The notes under the pieces: generated by a model
The model's input: only the letters and a program-made list of their open reading frames with translations
What the model was told of the DNA's origin: nothing
Databases searched by the model: none
Made by a program: the position numbers and the translations under genes
Assembly: GCF_029633865.1 (NCBI RefSeq)
Contig: NC_079214.1
Location: 27,863,411 to 27,927,410, forward strand
Reading direction: 5' to 3'
DNA from: Lampris incognitus
Taxonomy: Eukaryota; Chordata; Actinopteri; Lampriformes; Lampridae
DNA: 64,000 nt
In this document: piece after piece, positions 1-9,749 of the stretch
Numbering within the stretch: position 1 is the first letter of the stretch
How the letters are laid out: each line of letters opens with the position of its first letter

Positions 1-641
1 GAGCCCTTACAGGTGTTAACTGACCAATAACGACATAACTGTCTCTTTCCTTTGCCTTAGTTGAGCAGGTAGGTGAGTTATACATGTTCACAGGATCAGT
101 CTTTTAAACTGTTCATCCGTTGCTAACTTTATTGACAGTTCTACAGGCTGCATAGTAATGGAGTAATACTCACAGTTCTTCATCAATGTCAGTGAATGTG
201 ACTGTACTGTACCGTGTTAGAACGTTGCCGCATTGCCTAGGATCTGGCGCCATCTGGTGGCAATACGCGCTGCTTGGCGAGTTCACCTTGACAAGATGGC
301 GACGTAGCATCTAGCAGTAGCAGGCACGCCGTGAAGACTCTCCGTCGTTGTCCGTAGTAGACGATGCAGTTCGTCTGGTTCTGTTCGGGTAAAGTTTTTA
401 TTGTAGCGAACCCCAGCCAGACAATGGTAAAGCTTACTGATGTTTCACAAAGTCGTTTTTATTCACACCTCCTTTCTTCACACCATCCTTAATGTGAGCC
501 ATATGTCTACGTCATCAAAAGTATGCGCGCGCATTTAGGCAACGGAAGTGAAACGCTACCCCCAAATCTGTCATTCGTTCACGGATTCAGACGAGGTAGA
601 GGAGGTTACAAAGTTTATTCAGAAGTATAACCAGCATCAAA
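1..641. other. Upstream region of the THAP gene, no gene seen
   Basis: No convincing exon or repeat family is recognised here. The part nearest the THAP start (about 230-640) is relatively GC-rich with several CpG, as expected for a vertebrate promoter and 5' UTR, but no TATA box or defined start site can be assigned. A short open frame at 548-781 overlaps the THAP start in another frame and is not supported. Confidence 0.4.
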
Positions 642-843
642 ATGTCCGGTTGTTGTGCGTTTGGCTGTACGAATCGCTACCCTACCAACAGCGGACTGAA
701 GTTTTACCGAATTCCGACGGGATCACGGCCATTTCAGAGCATCCGGAGGCGCCTGTGGTTGCAAGCTATCAAACGTATTGATGAAAACTGGACTGAGGAC
801 ACGATCAGAAATGCTGGCGTTTGCAGTGCCCATTTTATATCAG
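642..843 (+). CDS. THAP-domain protein, exon 1
   Basis: The ATG at 642 opens a frame that begins MSGCCAFGCTNRY and runs to VCSAHFISG. This is the first two thirds of a THAP zinc finger (C2CH: paired Cys at the N terminus, then C-x2-H in CSAH). THAP proteins are nuclear DNA-binding factors or domesticated P-element-type transposases. The exon ends in phase 1 at 843 with a consensus donor (CAG|GTAAGT). The ATG is typical for the family because the first zinc ligands follow directly. Which THAP paralogue this is cannot be told from the domain alone. Confidence 0.8.
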
Positions 844-952
844 GTAAGTTATCTATCTACTCTTTGGTTTCACTGGAATGCCTGGTTTAGTAACCGCTAA
901 GCAGCGTTAGCTGGTATTATTTGGCTAATGTGGTGTGTCTGGCTATTTACAG

Positions 953-1046
953 GTGAGGCGTCACTGGACTTACAGAATCCTGATTTTGTGCCCTCTGTGT
1001 TTAAGTACACAAAACAAAGTCAGAACCCCGAGGCAAAGGTGGAAAG
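953..1046 (+). CDS. THAP-domain protein, exon 2
   Basis: The acceptor TTTACAG at 946-952 is followed by a phase-compatible exon encoding EASLDLQNPDFVPSVFKY. PDFVPSVF matches the AVPTIF-like box that closes a THAP domain. The exon ends in AAAG|GTAAGA, so splicing continues. No downstream THAP exon (coiled coil or transposase-like body) is recognised in the window. The intron after 1046 contains a Penelope tail and then the Penelope/gypsy complex, so the gene either has a very long intron or is truncated. Confidence 0.75.
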
Positions 1047-1244
1047 GTAAGAATAATTAGGCCTAACACTTCCTAATCATTTTAGAATTACTTTCTCTTT
1101 CATTTCATGCTATTCAGTGCACTTTGGAGCTTGCAGCTGCTGGCTTTGAGAAAATGGGGCTGTATTACAAATATTTACCGTCTTAAGTTTAAAGTGAAGA
1201 TAGGGATGTCTAGGATTTTTCTCCAGTTGGTATTAAGCAAATCA

Positions 1245-1407
1245 CGAAGCTAGTCTGACTAGCTTCGTCTAGTCAGAAAGGCACGAACTGAGGAAGCCTC
1301 CTGGATGAGAGGCGAAACGTCTTCACGGATATATACCAAGTCCAGTTTCACTTGATTCAACTCCTTTGGATAACCATGACCTGGATGAATGAGAACATTC
1401 ACAGACA
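1245..1407 (+). mobile_element. Short Penelope-type 3' tail insertion
   Basis: This 163-bp piece has the same sequence as the terminal repeat of the larger Penelope element (motifs such as GGATGAGAGGCGAAACGTCT and GATAACCATGACCTGGATGA). It is flanked by a perfect 14-bp direct repeat TATTAAGCAAATCA at 1231-1244 and 1408-1421, which I read as a target-site duplication. It carries no coding sequence. Confidence 0.8.
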
Positions 1408-1631
1408 TATTAAGCAAATCATAACCCAATATATCATCGTAACCAAACAGTTAAAATAGGATCTGCAAGTTAGGAATTTCCTGTAATATGGCCTTTGATC
1501 AGTATTTCTGTTCATTAATTTAGCTTTTTTTATGTTAAGGTACCATAGGAAAATGTCTGTGAATGTTCTTATTCATCCAGGTCATGGTTACCCAAAGGAA
1601 TTGAATCGAGTGCAGCTGGACTTCGTATATA

Positions 1632-2065
1632 TGTCACGTATCAGGAAAGAACCCAAAAGCAGACGGGACAACCAGGTAAGGGAAGAATCAAGTCTTTATT
1701 GAAGTAACCGATCTCAGGGGTAGAGCAGGAGTTGGTTCAGTGGCAGATAGGCAGGCAGGCAGAAGTCCATGAAAGGCGACGTTCCAGCCAAAACTGGACC
1801 ACAGTGGAGGCTTTTTAAGGGTGATGATCGCGTTGATGTCAAGGGAGAGCGGCTGACTGCTTTGATGGCCAGCTGGCGTCAGGGGCGAACGCTTTGATGT
1901 CAAGGGCAAGAGGCTGTGACAGCGAACGCTTTGATGTCAAGGCAAGTCAAGGGAGAGAGGCTGTGACAGGGGGGGTCAGCTGATGTCAGGGGCGAATGCT
2001 TTGATGTCAAGGGCGAGAGGCTGTGACCGCGAACGCTTTGATGTCAAGGGCGAGAGGCTGTGACA
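1632..2065 (-). repeat. 3' LTR of the gypsy chromovirus
   Basis: A 434-bp LTR, TG...CA bounded, nearly identical to 5099-5532. Internally it carries short direct repeats of the type GCTTTGATGTCAAGGG with GAGAGGCTGTGAC. In minus orientation this is the 3' LTR because the purine tract adjoins it. Confidence 0.93.
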
Positions 2066-2078
2066 GTACCCCCCCTCC
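2066..2078 (-). other. Polypurine tract of the gypsy element
   Basis: On the minus strand GGAGGGGGGGTAC lies immediately upstream of the 3' LTR, the expected position of the plus-strand primer. Confidence 0.7.
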
Positions 2079-2138
2079 GAGGGGCGCCACTGGGCGACCT
2101 ACTAGACCCGTCAGGGTGCGTCTTGTGGAAGTCCCGGA

Positions 2139-2834
2139 TTAAGTTTTCCCGTCCAGGACCAGGCGACGAGGGACCCAACACCTCTCCTCCGGGCCATATC
2201 CCTCCCAGTCCACGAGATACTGCAGGCTGCGATCGCGGCGACGAGAGTCCAGGAGACGACGAACGGTGTAAGCTGGATGATCGTTGATCATACGAGGAGG
2301 TGGGGGCGGGGGGACCGGAGGAACTAGAGGGCTGGTAGAGACAGGTTTGAGGCAGGACACATGGAAGGAAGAGTGAACCCGGAGAGCGCGGGGCAGCTTC
2401 AGACAGACCACAGAGGGGTTAATGACTTTGACAATGGGAAAGGGACCAATATACCTGGGGGACAGTTTCTTAGCGTCCGATTTCAAGGGTAGATCCTTGG
2501 TAGAGAGCCATACCTGGTCACCGGGGGAGTAGTCCGGAGCAGGGGTGCGATGACGATCCGCCAAGCGCTGGTAACGGCCGGAGGTCCTGAGCAGTGCAGC
2601 ACGGGCTCGCCGCCAGGTCTGACGGCACCGCCGGACATGGGCCTGGACAGACGGAACCGGAATGTCTACCTCTTGAGAAGGAAAAAGGGGAGGCTGATAG
2701 CCGTAAAGGCATTGAAAAGGGGACAACCCAGTAGCAGACAATGGCAGGGTGTTATGGGCATATTCTACCCAGGGGAGTTGTGAGGACCAAGAGGATGGGT
2801 TGGCAGACACCAGACAGCGGAGAACCATCTCCAA
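2139..2834 (-). pseudogene. gypsy integrase C-terminus with chromodomain
   Basis: A 231-codon minus frame contains the end of the integrase core ([16 protein letters not shown]), the GPY/F-type module ([16 protein letters not shown]) and a chromodomain at the C-terminus ([17 protein letters not shown]). It belongs to the same pol gene as 2965-4140 but is in another frame. A frameshift lies near 2834-2965, so pol is broken. The chromodomain marks the chromovirus lineage, where it guides integration to modified chromatin. Confidence 0.88.
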
Positions 2835-2964
2835 TGCCTGGTTGGCCCTCTCGGCCTGGCCGTTGGTCTGAGGATGGAAACCCGATGACAGGCTGACGGT
2901 GGCACCGATGGCAGAGCAGAAAGCCTTCCAGACAGCAGAGTGAACTGGGGGCCACGGTCAGACA

Positions 2965-4140
2965 CTATGTCACAGGGAAGACCGTGGACCCGGAAAACCT
3001 CCCTGACCAGCAGATCCGCAGTCTCTCGGGCCGAAGGCAGTTTAGCAAGGGCAAAAAGTGAACAAATTTACTGAAGCGATCAACAACAGTCAGTACAACG
3101 GTGTTACCTTTGGAGGTGGGCAGACCAGAGACGAAATCCAAGGACAGATGCAACCAGGGACGGTGTGGAACAGGCAGGGGGTGCAGCAGACCGGCACTGG
3201 CCCGAGTGGAGGGCTTATTCTGGGCACAAACAGGACAGGCAGAAACAAAAGACCCAGTATCCTCTGTCATGGAAGGCCACCAGAACCGCCTGCGGAGGAA
3301 GGCTAGGGTACGGGTTACGCCAGGATGGCAGGTAAGTTTGGAAGAGTGAGCCCACTGCAACACACTAGATTTAACAGCATCTGGAACAAACAAGCGCCCA
3401 GGGGGACCGTTACTTGGGTCAGGCTGAGTCTGTTGTGCTGCCATGACCTCCCTTTCAATGTTCCAGGTGACAGCCGCAGTCGCAGCCACAACCACACAGG
3501 TAGAGGGAACGATGGTGTCAGGTTGGAGCTTGGGCTCACACTCCTTCCCATGCACACGAGACAGAGCATTGGGCTTGGCATTCCTGGAGCCAGGGCTTGA
3601 CACCCGACAGGGGACAGACTGACGCAGAGCAGACTGGAGGCATAAGGCATGACAGACGGGACTCCAACTTAAAATTCTGGCCGATGACCAATCAATATGG
3701 GGACTATGCTTAACCAACCAAGGATGACTAAGTATAATGGGAGCAAATGGAGAATTGATAACAAAAAAACTTAACTCCTCTTGATGGTTTCCCGACAACA
3801 GGAGGCACACAGGCTCGGTCTTAAAGGTTATCCAGGCCAGGAGACGTCCATCCAGGGCATTAGCTTCAAGAGGCTGGTCCAGACTCACAGTGGCAAGACC
3901 TAACTGCTTCACAACACTTGCATCCAAAAAGCTTTCATCAGCACCAGAGTCAATTAAAGCCAAAAGTTTAGTGGACTGACCTTTAAAACTGATGGTAGCT
4001 TGCAACTGGGTACATGGACGAGGAGACAGAGGGCAGACAGTTGGGCTCACGAGAATCCTCCTCCTCCCTTGTGAGCCTACTAGTCTTGACGGACGGTGAG
4101 GGCAGGAGGCGAGAAAGTGGCCAGGCTGACCACAATACAA
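2965..4140 (-). pseudogene. gypsy pol: protease joined to integrase, RT missing
   Basis: A 391-codon minus frame starts in a CCHC knuckle ([13 protein letters not shown]), continues through a retropepsin ([15 protein letters not shown]) and then goes directly to the last residues of RNase H ([12 protein letters not shown]). The HHCC zinc domain of the integrase follows ([26 protein letters not shown]), then the start of its catalytic core (LDFVSGLP). About 1.5-2 kb that should encode reverse transcriptase and RNase H is gone, yet the frame stays open across the junction. The frame breaks downstream, before SDRGPQF. Confidence 0.9.
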
Positions 4141-4245
4141 GCAGCTGTTCTCGGCGATGCGGCGTTGACGCTCCTCCGGGTTGAGCCGGAAGCGGCCGAG
4201 TTACATCGGCTCCGAAGCTGGGGAAGAGTCGCGCCTTGGGCTTTC

Positions 4246-5082
4246 TCAGAGGACGTCAGCCTCAGGTGAGCGAGCTCGGCCCCCAGAGTTTGGAGGTGTG
4301 GCCCATGGTAAGTTGTTGTGACCAGGAAGGCGGCGCGTCCTCTCTCGCCTCCGCTCCCGGAGACGGTTGTCCACACGAATGGCCAGGGTAACCAATTCCT
4401 CCAACCTTCCAGGCTCGGGGTAGGAAACCAATTCGTCCTTTATGGATTTGCTGAGACCGTTGGAAAAGCCGGCCTGGAGGGACTCGTTGTTCCATCCGCT
4501 CTCCGCTGATAGCGTACGGAACTCAACTGAGTAGTCAGCGACGCTGCGGGAACCCTGGCGGAGAGAGATCAGTCTTTTTGACGCGTCCCTTCCCCGCACG
4601 GGATGATCAAAAACCTGGCGAAAAGCAGTGGTGAACTCAGTGTAGGATGAGGAAGTGGAGGCCCGCATCTCCCACACCGCTGTAGCCCAATCCAGAGCGC
4701 TTCCCCGGAGAAGACCCATGATGTAAGCGACTTTGGCTCCATCCGTGGAATATGACTGGGGCTGCTGGTTAAACACAATCTCATACTGAATCAAAAAAGG
4801 GCGACAAAGTCCAAAATCTCCATCATACTTATCGGGCGGGGCAACCCATGGTTCCTTAGCCGAAGTTGATGGCGCTGGGGGTGGCGGAGCTGGAGGGGTG
4901 GGTCCCAGGCTAGCAGAGGCACCAAGTTGGGTCTGGATTCCGGAGATCTTTGAGCCGAGCTCACGGAGGGCGTCAGCCATCTCCTGTAGCACCTGGCTGT
5001 GCTGGTCGAGGACCGATTCCTGGTTGGCTACAGCCTGGCAGACCGTGGCCAGGTCTGTGGTGGAATGGTCTGCTGGGTCCAT
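4246..5082 (-). CDS. gypsy gag polyprotein
   Basis: A 278-codon open frame begins MDPADHSTTDLATVCQ just inside the 5' LTR. It contains the Retrotrans_gag-type region (DFGLCRPFLIQYEIVFNQQP, LLRGSALDWATAVW, LISLRQGSRSVADYSVEFRT). It would form the particle shell. The frame ends before the zinc knuckle, which lies in the next ORF, so gag and pol are separated by a frameshift. The short N-terminal part has a possible coiled coil and a Pro-rich linker. Confidence 0.85.
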   Translation of the reverse strand: MDPADHSTTDLATVCQAVANQESVLDQHSQVLQEMADALRELGSKISGIQTQLGASASLGPTPPAPPPPAPSTSAKEPWVAPPDKYDGDFGLCRPFLIQYEIVFNQQPQSYSTDGAKVAYIMGLLRGSALDWATAVWEMRASTSSSYTEFTTAFRQVFDHPVRGRDASKRLISLRQGSRSVADYSVEFRTLSAESGWNNESLQAGFSNGLSKSIKDELVSYPEPGRLEELVTLAIRVDNRLRERRRERTRRLPGHNNLPWATPPNSGGRARSPEADVL

Positions 5083-5098
5083 AGTGGCTGGAACGTAC

Positions 5099-5532
5099 TG
5101 TCACGTATCAGGAAAGAACCCAAAAGCAGACGGGACAACCAGGTAAGGGAAGAATCAAGTCTTTATTGAAGTAACCGATCTCAGGGGTAGAGCAGGAGTT
5201 GGCTCAGTGGCAGATAGGCAGGCAGGCAGAGGTCCATGAAAGGCGACGTTCCAGCCAAGACTGGACCACAGTGGAGGCTTTTTAAGGGTGATGATCGCGT
5301 TGATGTCAAGGGAGAGCGGCTGACTGCTTTGATGGCCAGCTGGTGTCAGGGGCGAACGCTTTGATGTCATGGGCGAGAGGATGTGACAGCGAACGTTTTG
5401 ATGTCAAGGCAAGTCAAGGGAGAGAGGCTGTTACAGGGGGGGTCAGCAGGTGTCAGGGGCAAACGCTTTGATGTCAAGGGCTAGAGGCTGTGACCGCGAA
5501 CGCTTTGATGTCAAGGGCGAGAGGCTGTGACA
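5099..5532 (-). repeat. 5' LTR of the gypsy chromovirus
   Basis: This 434-bp LTR has the same length and nearly the same sequence as 1632-2065. In minus orientation it is upstream of gag. The sequence between its end and the gag ATG is only about 16 bases. A primer-binding site is expected there, but I do not recognise which tRNA it would match. Confidence 0.93.
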
Positions 5533-5808
5533 ATATATCCGTGAAGACGTTTCGCCTCTCATCCAAGAGGCTTCATCAGTTCGCGCCTTTCTGACTAGAC
5601 GAAGCTAGTCTGACTGGCTGTGATGAAACTCAGATATTTATCCTCTTTGGAGTCGTTATCAGAGCTAACGATGTCCATGGCTCTTTGTGTTCCGATGTTT
5701 AGCAATGCCCGTCGTTATCAGAGGTATTGATATGCGTGGCTCTTTGTGATCCGATGTTAAGCAGCGTCAGTCGTTGGGGGTGTTAGTTTCGACTTAATTA
5801 TTCAGTGG

Positions 5809-6300
5809 TCATGAGTCGTTGGAGCCGTTAGTGACCGACTGTTGTTCCTGGAGGCTAAGCTTCTTGAGTCTCCTGGGTAGAGATGAAAGGACGGCATTGT
5901 AAGTGGGGGATAGGTGGTGTCGCAGACCTCCTCCTCTGTTGAGGGATGGTTTTTCCAGTTTCACATAGATGGCTTCCTTCACCCCTCTTTCAAACCATCT
6001 ATCTTCTCTGTCCAAAATGTGTACATTGCTGTCCTCGAAGGAGTGTGTCTTCTCCTTTAGGTGTAGATAAACTGCTGAGTCTTGTCCTGAGGAGTTTGGC
6101 CTTCTGTGTTGGGCCATCCGTTTGTGTAGGCTTGTTTGGTTTCTCCTATGTATAGGTCAGTGCAATCCTCATTGCAATGTACAGCATACACCAGATTGCT
6201 TTTTTGGGTGTGTGGTACAAGGTCTTTGGGATGAACCAGTCTTTGTCGGAGTGTGTTGCTGGGTTTGAAGTATACCGGGATGCGGTGTTTGTTAAAAATT
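5809..6300 (-). pseudogene. Penelope GIY-YIG endonuclease fragment
   Basis: The minus frame contains the motifs LYIGET (GIY-YIG core), then MAQHRRPNSSGQDSAVYLHL, DREDRWFERGVKEAIYVK and RGGGLRHHLSPTYNAVL, which are characteristic of the Penelope C-terminal endonuclease. The frame shifts by one base between the LYIGET part (about 6145-6170) and the MAQHRR part (6117 downwards), so it is not translatable as one protein. This domain nicks target DNA for target-primed reverse transcription. Confidence 0.8.
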
Positions 6301-6329
6301 CTCCTGAGTTTCTCATCTCATCTTAATGG

Positions 6330-6330
<1 letters not shown>

Positions 6331-6422
<92 letters not shown>
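6331..6422. repeat. (CA)n-(TA)n microsatellite
   Basis: About 70 bp of CA repeats pass into TA repeats at the upstream edge of the Penelope fragment. Confidence 0.97.
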
Positions 6423-6507
6423 CATCCATTAATTGACAGCTGATGATTGCTTATTGCATGAAACAGGCTTGTACCGTCTCATAAAGAATTTACTTGACTA
6501 ACTGGGT

Positions 6508-6655
<148 letters not shown>

Positions 6656-6702
6656 GTTTTTTATGAGCGGAATATTACTATAGATTTAGGGGGGGAAAAT
6701 GA

Positions 6703-6793
6703 AACTTTAATACATTGCAGAACAAGCCTGTTTAGAACAGACCAAGCCTGGTGTGACACACGAAACAGGCTTGTTCTGCAATATATTAAAGTT
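6703..6793. repeat. Inverted repeat, ~31-bp arms
   Basis: The arms are 6703-6733 and about 6761-6793 (core ACAAGCCTGTTT and AAACAGGCTTGT) around a ~28-bp spacer. A related AAACAGGCTTGTA motif occurs at about 6462. It could form a hairpin in RNA or be a MITE remnant. Confidence 0.8.
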
Positions 6794-6869
6794 TTTTTTC
6801 CTACATCTATCTTAATATAATAATAATTTTTTTTTTCTACGTGGTGATGGTGGTCGCGTGGCTCAGGTC

Positions 6870-7145
6870 CTGGCTCAGTGGCGTCTGGACACTGCTTAGC
6901 ATCCTCCTCATCATATTCTTCATATATTTTATAATTCCATTATAATTATGTTATCCTTTGTCTGTGTTGTATTTTGTAAATTAAATCCAACATCCATTGC
7001 ACGTCTGTCCGTCTTGGGAGAGAGATCCCTCCTCTGTTGCTCTCCCTGAGGTTTCTTCCTATTTTTTCTCCCTGTTAAAGGTTTTTTTAGGGAGTTGTTC
7101 CTTATCTGATGCGAGCTATCAACAAATAAACCAATCTGGAGATGG
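6870..7145 (+). mobile_element. LINE 3'-UTR fragment
   Basis: The segment with TGCACGTCTGTCCGTCTTGG and CCCTCCTCTGTTGCTCTCCC resembles the 3' UTR of the large LINE at 24.9-32.4 kb, whose corresponding part lies inverted at about 24950-25200. No coding sequence remains. Confidence 0.65.
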
Positions 7146-7149
7146 TTCA

Positions 7150-7530
7150 CTTGATAAACACTGAGGACACCTAATTGAAGAAATAGAGGCTGAGAGGAAT
7201 GTCTTTGATGTACTCAATTTATTATTCTTAGTGCTTGTTTCTGAAGACAGTATATGGGCTCAAGTTTGGTCAGATGAGTACTAGCCCAGGCTATATTACA
7301 ATAATTAATATACGGATAAACCATTGAATAATATAACATAGTGGCTACCTCAGTGTTGATCAAGTGATGGATTTTGCCTAGTATACCAATACTCGTGGCC
7401 ATTTTCGTGGTTATGGCCTTGATATGAGGTTTCCAAGATAAGGATTCATCAAACAGAATGCCAAGGAATCACGTAGAACACACATTAGTTATGGGGACAT
7501 TATTTATTACAATTTTAGACGAGGAGTTAG
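7150..7530 (-). pseudogene. LINE reverse transcriptase C-terminal fragment
   Basis: The minus frame at 7214-7402 includes GKIHHLINTEVATMLYYSMV and PYINYCNIAWASTHLTKLEP, typical of the connection region after the RT of CR1/L2-group LINEs. It ends at QKQALRIIN. The stretch 7530-7894 is AT-rich with no recognised gene. Confidence 0.65.
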
Positions 7531-7894
7531 TCTGTGTCTGTCTGTCCATCCATATAGAGGTGATGAATTACTATTGTATTGTTTGTTATCCATACAATGC
7601 TATCAGTTAACTACAGACTAACTGTAATGTGCACTGGATTTAAAAACAAAAAACAAAACATGTTTACAGATCATCTTGACGTAATTTCATATCTCAGATT
7701 TAGGAATGGCAAGCTGTAATGTTCCTCATCCATGCAATATTTAATTTTTTTAGCTAAGGAATCTGGATCCTTTCCTGATGTTGGATGAATTCAGGGTGAG
7801 CAAGCCAGGAGGTTTCCCAGATCACCCTCACAGGGAGCTTGAAACAGTATTTTTTTTTCACATTGTTTTTTTTCCCCTTCCACATTACCTTCAG

Positions 7895-8240
7895 AGTGGC
7901 ACAGTGGCACAGTGGTAAGCATGGTCACCTCACAGCAAGAAGGTCCTGGGTTCGAACCCCAGGGTTGTCCAAACTTGGGGGTCATCCCAGGTCGTCCTTT
8001 GTGTGGAGTTTGCATGTTCTCCCCATGTCTGTGTGGGTTTGCTCCGATTTCCTCCCACAGTCCAAAGACATGTAGGTCAGGTGAATCAACTATACTAAAT
8101 TGTTCCTAGGTGTGAATGTGTCGGCCCTGTGATGGACCGGCAGCCTGCCCAGGGTGTCTCCCCGCCTTCCACCCAGTGACTGCTGGGATAGGCTCCAGCG
8201 TCCCGCGACCCTAAGTAGGATAAGCGGCTTGGATAATGGA
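7895..8240 (+). mobile_element. tRNA-derived SINE-like repeat (family B2)
   Basis: The head has a tRNA-like A box region (CACAGTGGTAAGCATGGTCA) and B box (GGTTCGAACCCC). The tail has GACTGCTGGGATAGGCTCCA and GATAAGCGGCTTGGATAATG. The same family occurs inverted at 56655-57020, and its tail alone at 26097-26252. Confidence 0.75.
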
Positions 8241-9499
8241 AATTCTAATTGAGGTTTTTGTTAGTTGTTCTAGTTTCATATAGTGCAAGCTTTTCAAAGA
8301 AGCAGCCTTTACACCAGACAACAGCTGAGTCCATGGCGGAGTGGACCTACAATGGTGAAGCAATGTATTAAATTAGTTGGGTAAAAACAGAAGTTGTTTT
8401 GTTCCAGTGTGAAACCCCACTGACTTGTTCAGCATACTCCTTTTTATCGACACCATTGTGCTTGGTGATGACACATACTCAAGTAGATGATCGATGGTTC
8501 AATAGATGCTCTATTCTCGGGTGAGGTCCAATTCTTCTAGAGACACGTAATCTTCTGATTTTGATCACTAGATGGCATCGACAGGCAAGTGCAAAGGAAA
8601 TGCCAGGCAGCCAGAGGCTGAAGCATGTTAAAGACTTCCAGAAGAGGTGATTTAACAGGCTAACAGATTATTGAGTTTATTGACCTTATAAATGTGTTAA
8701 ATAAAGAAGTAAATAATAATAATAAATGACTTTAGAGTCAAGGACAGCGCGTGAGTGATTGTTTTAGGGTGGTGCCGCGAAAGTTTTGAATTCCAGCCCA
8801 TATGCTGAAGATTACAAACTTTCTTACAACTGACCAAGTTCCTGTGTTCTGAAAGGGAGTGGGACTTGCCCCGGCAGTCAACAAAGAGGTTCCACATCTG
8901 CTTTTGATCTCTTTTCCAGAGCCATACTTGTTTTTGCGGTATTTTATTTTTCTGTGAATTTTGAAATTAATGAATTCTGTCTCCACCAAAAGTAGGTCTT
9001 CCTTGACGAAATTTCCTGACATTTGACATAAGGTCCTAACTTATTCGAAACTCGTCAGTTAGATGGCTCAGAAAACATGACCACATTACCCTGTTTGTAC
9101 ATTTTCTTGGTTACTTGTAAATATGTAGATTGATTGTAAAGGCCCTTTGTCTTCCTTGGTGGATCCCTGATGTTTCTGCATGGTGATGAGGATATTTTGA
9201 ATTCTTCAGAGCACATGTGGAGACAACCAATTTTTCTCTTGTGGGAAAATAAACAGGGCATCCTGTTTGCCAATAAGGTACAGTTATTATGTATTTTAAA
9301 TTACTTACTATATTAAAAAGAAAAAAAAAGAAAGATGTTATAGCCATGATGTAAAAGTTGCAACCTCCTGTTATGACAGCTGGACCTGATTGAACCTATA
9401 ATCTGGCAGGCAAAAAAAGTTACATTTATTTACTTCATCGAAATATATAATGGCTTTCACTCATTGCAGTACTTCTGTTTACATCTTCAGAAAATGGAT
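8241..9499. other. No gene recognised
   Basis: AT-rich sequence without a supported exon. Short minus-strand open frames at 8697-9347 lack recognisable domains and codon structure. Splice-bounded exons of pirin or THAP were looked for and not found. Confidence 0.4.
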
Positions 9500-9749
9500 T
9501 TACTCAACTAAACTCAAAACTTTATTGCAGACTCAGCATCCATAACAGACAAAGACAATGTAAAAAACAATAGAATAAAGAATAAAGCCATTAAAGATAA
9601 GAACCATTGGTAAAAGATAAACCCTAGACAATATATGAAGTAAACACAATAAAATAACATAAAAGGAACAAATCAGTGTCTTACAAGGAGGCAGCTATAA
9701 CAATGGCCCCACTGCCAGGATTGGAAGCATGTGGCACTGAGTCTTATAT

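Larger units (their letters stand above)
1632..5532 (-). mobile_element. Ty3/gypsy chromovirus with internal RT deletion
   Basis: A complete LTR-to-LTR element of 3901 bp lies on the minus strand. Both LTRs are 434 bp, start TGTCACG and end GTGACA, and are flanked by the 5-bp duplication ATATA (1627-1631 and 5533-5537). The internal order on minus is gag, zinc knuckle, aspartic protease, integrase, chromodomain. The reverse transcriptase and nearly all of RNase H are absent. The element must have depended on a full-length relative for its mobility. The near-identical LTRs point to a fairly recent insertion. Confidence 0.93.
1554..6330 (-). mobile_element. Penelope-like element, split by a gypsy insertion
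   Basis: The non-coding 3' end (1554-1631) and the coding part (5533 to about 6330) are one Penelope-like element on the minus strand. They are separated by the 3.9-kb gypsy element, whose ATATA target duplication joins them. The coding part encodes the C-terminal GIY-YIG endonuclease region. The 5' part with the reverse transcriptase is missing. The boundary near 6330 runs into a CA microsatellite and is approximate. Confidence 0.75.

Noticed and set aside
548..781. Open frame overlapping the THAP start in another frame
   Set aside because: It crosses the THAP domain in the wrong frame, and its composition is not protein-like.
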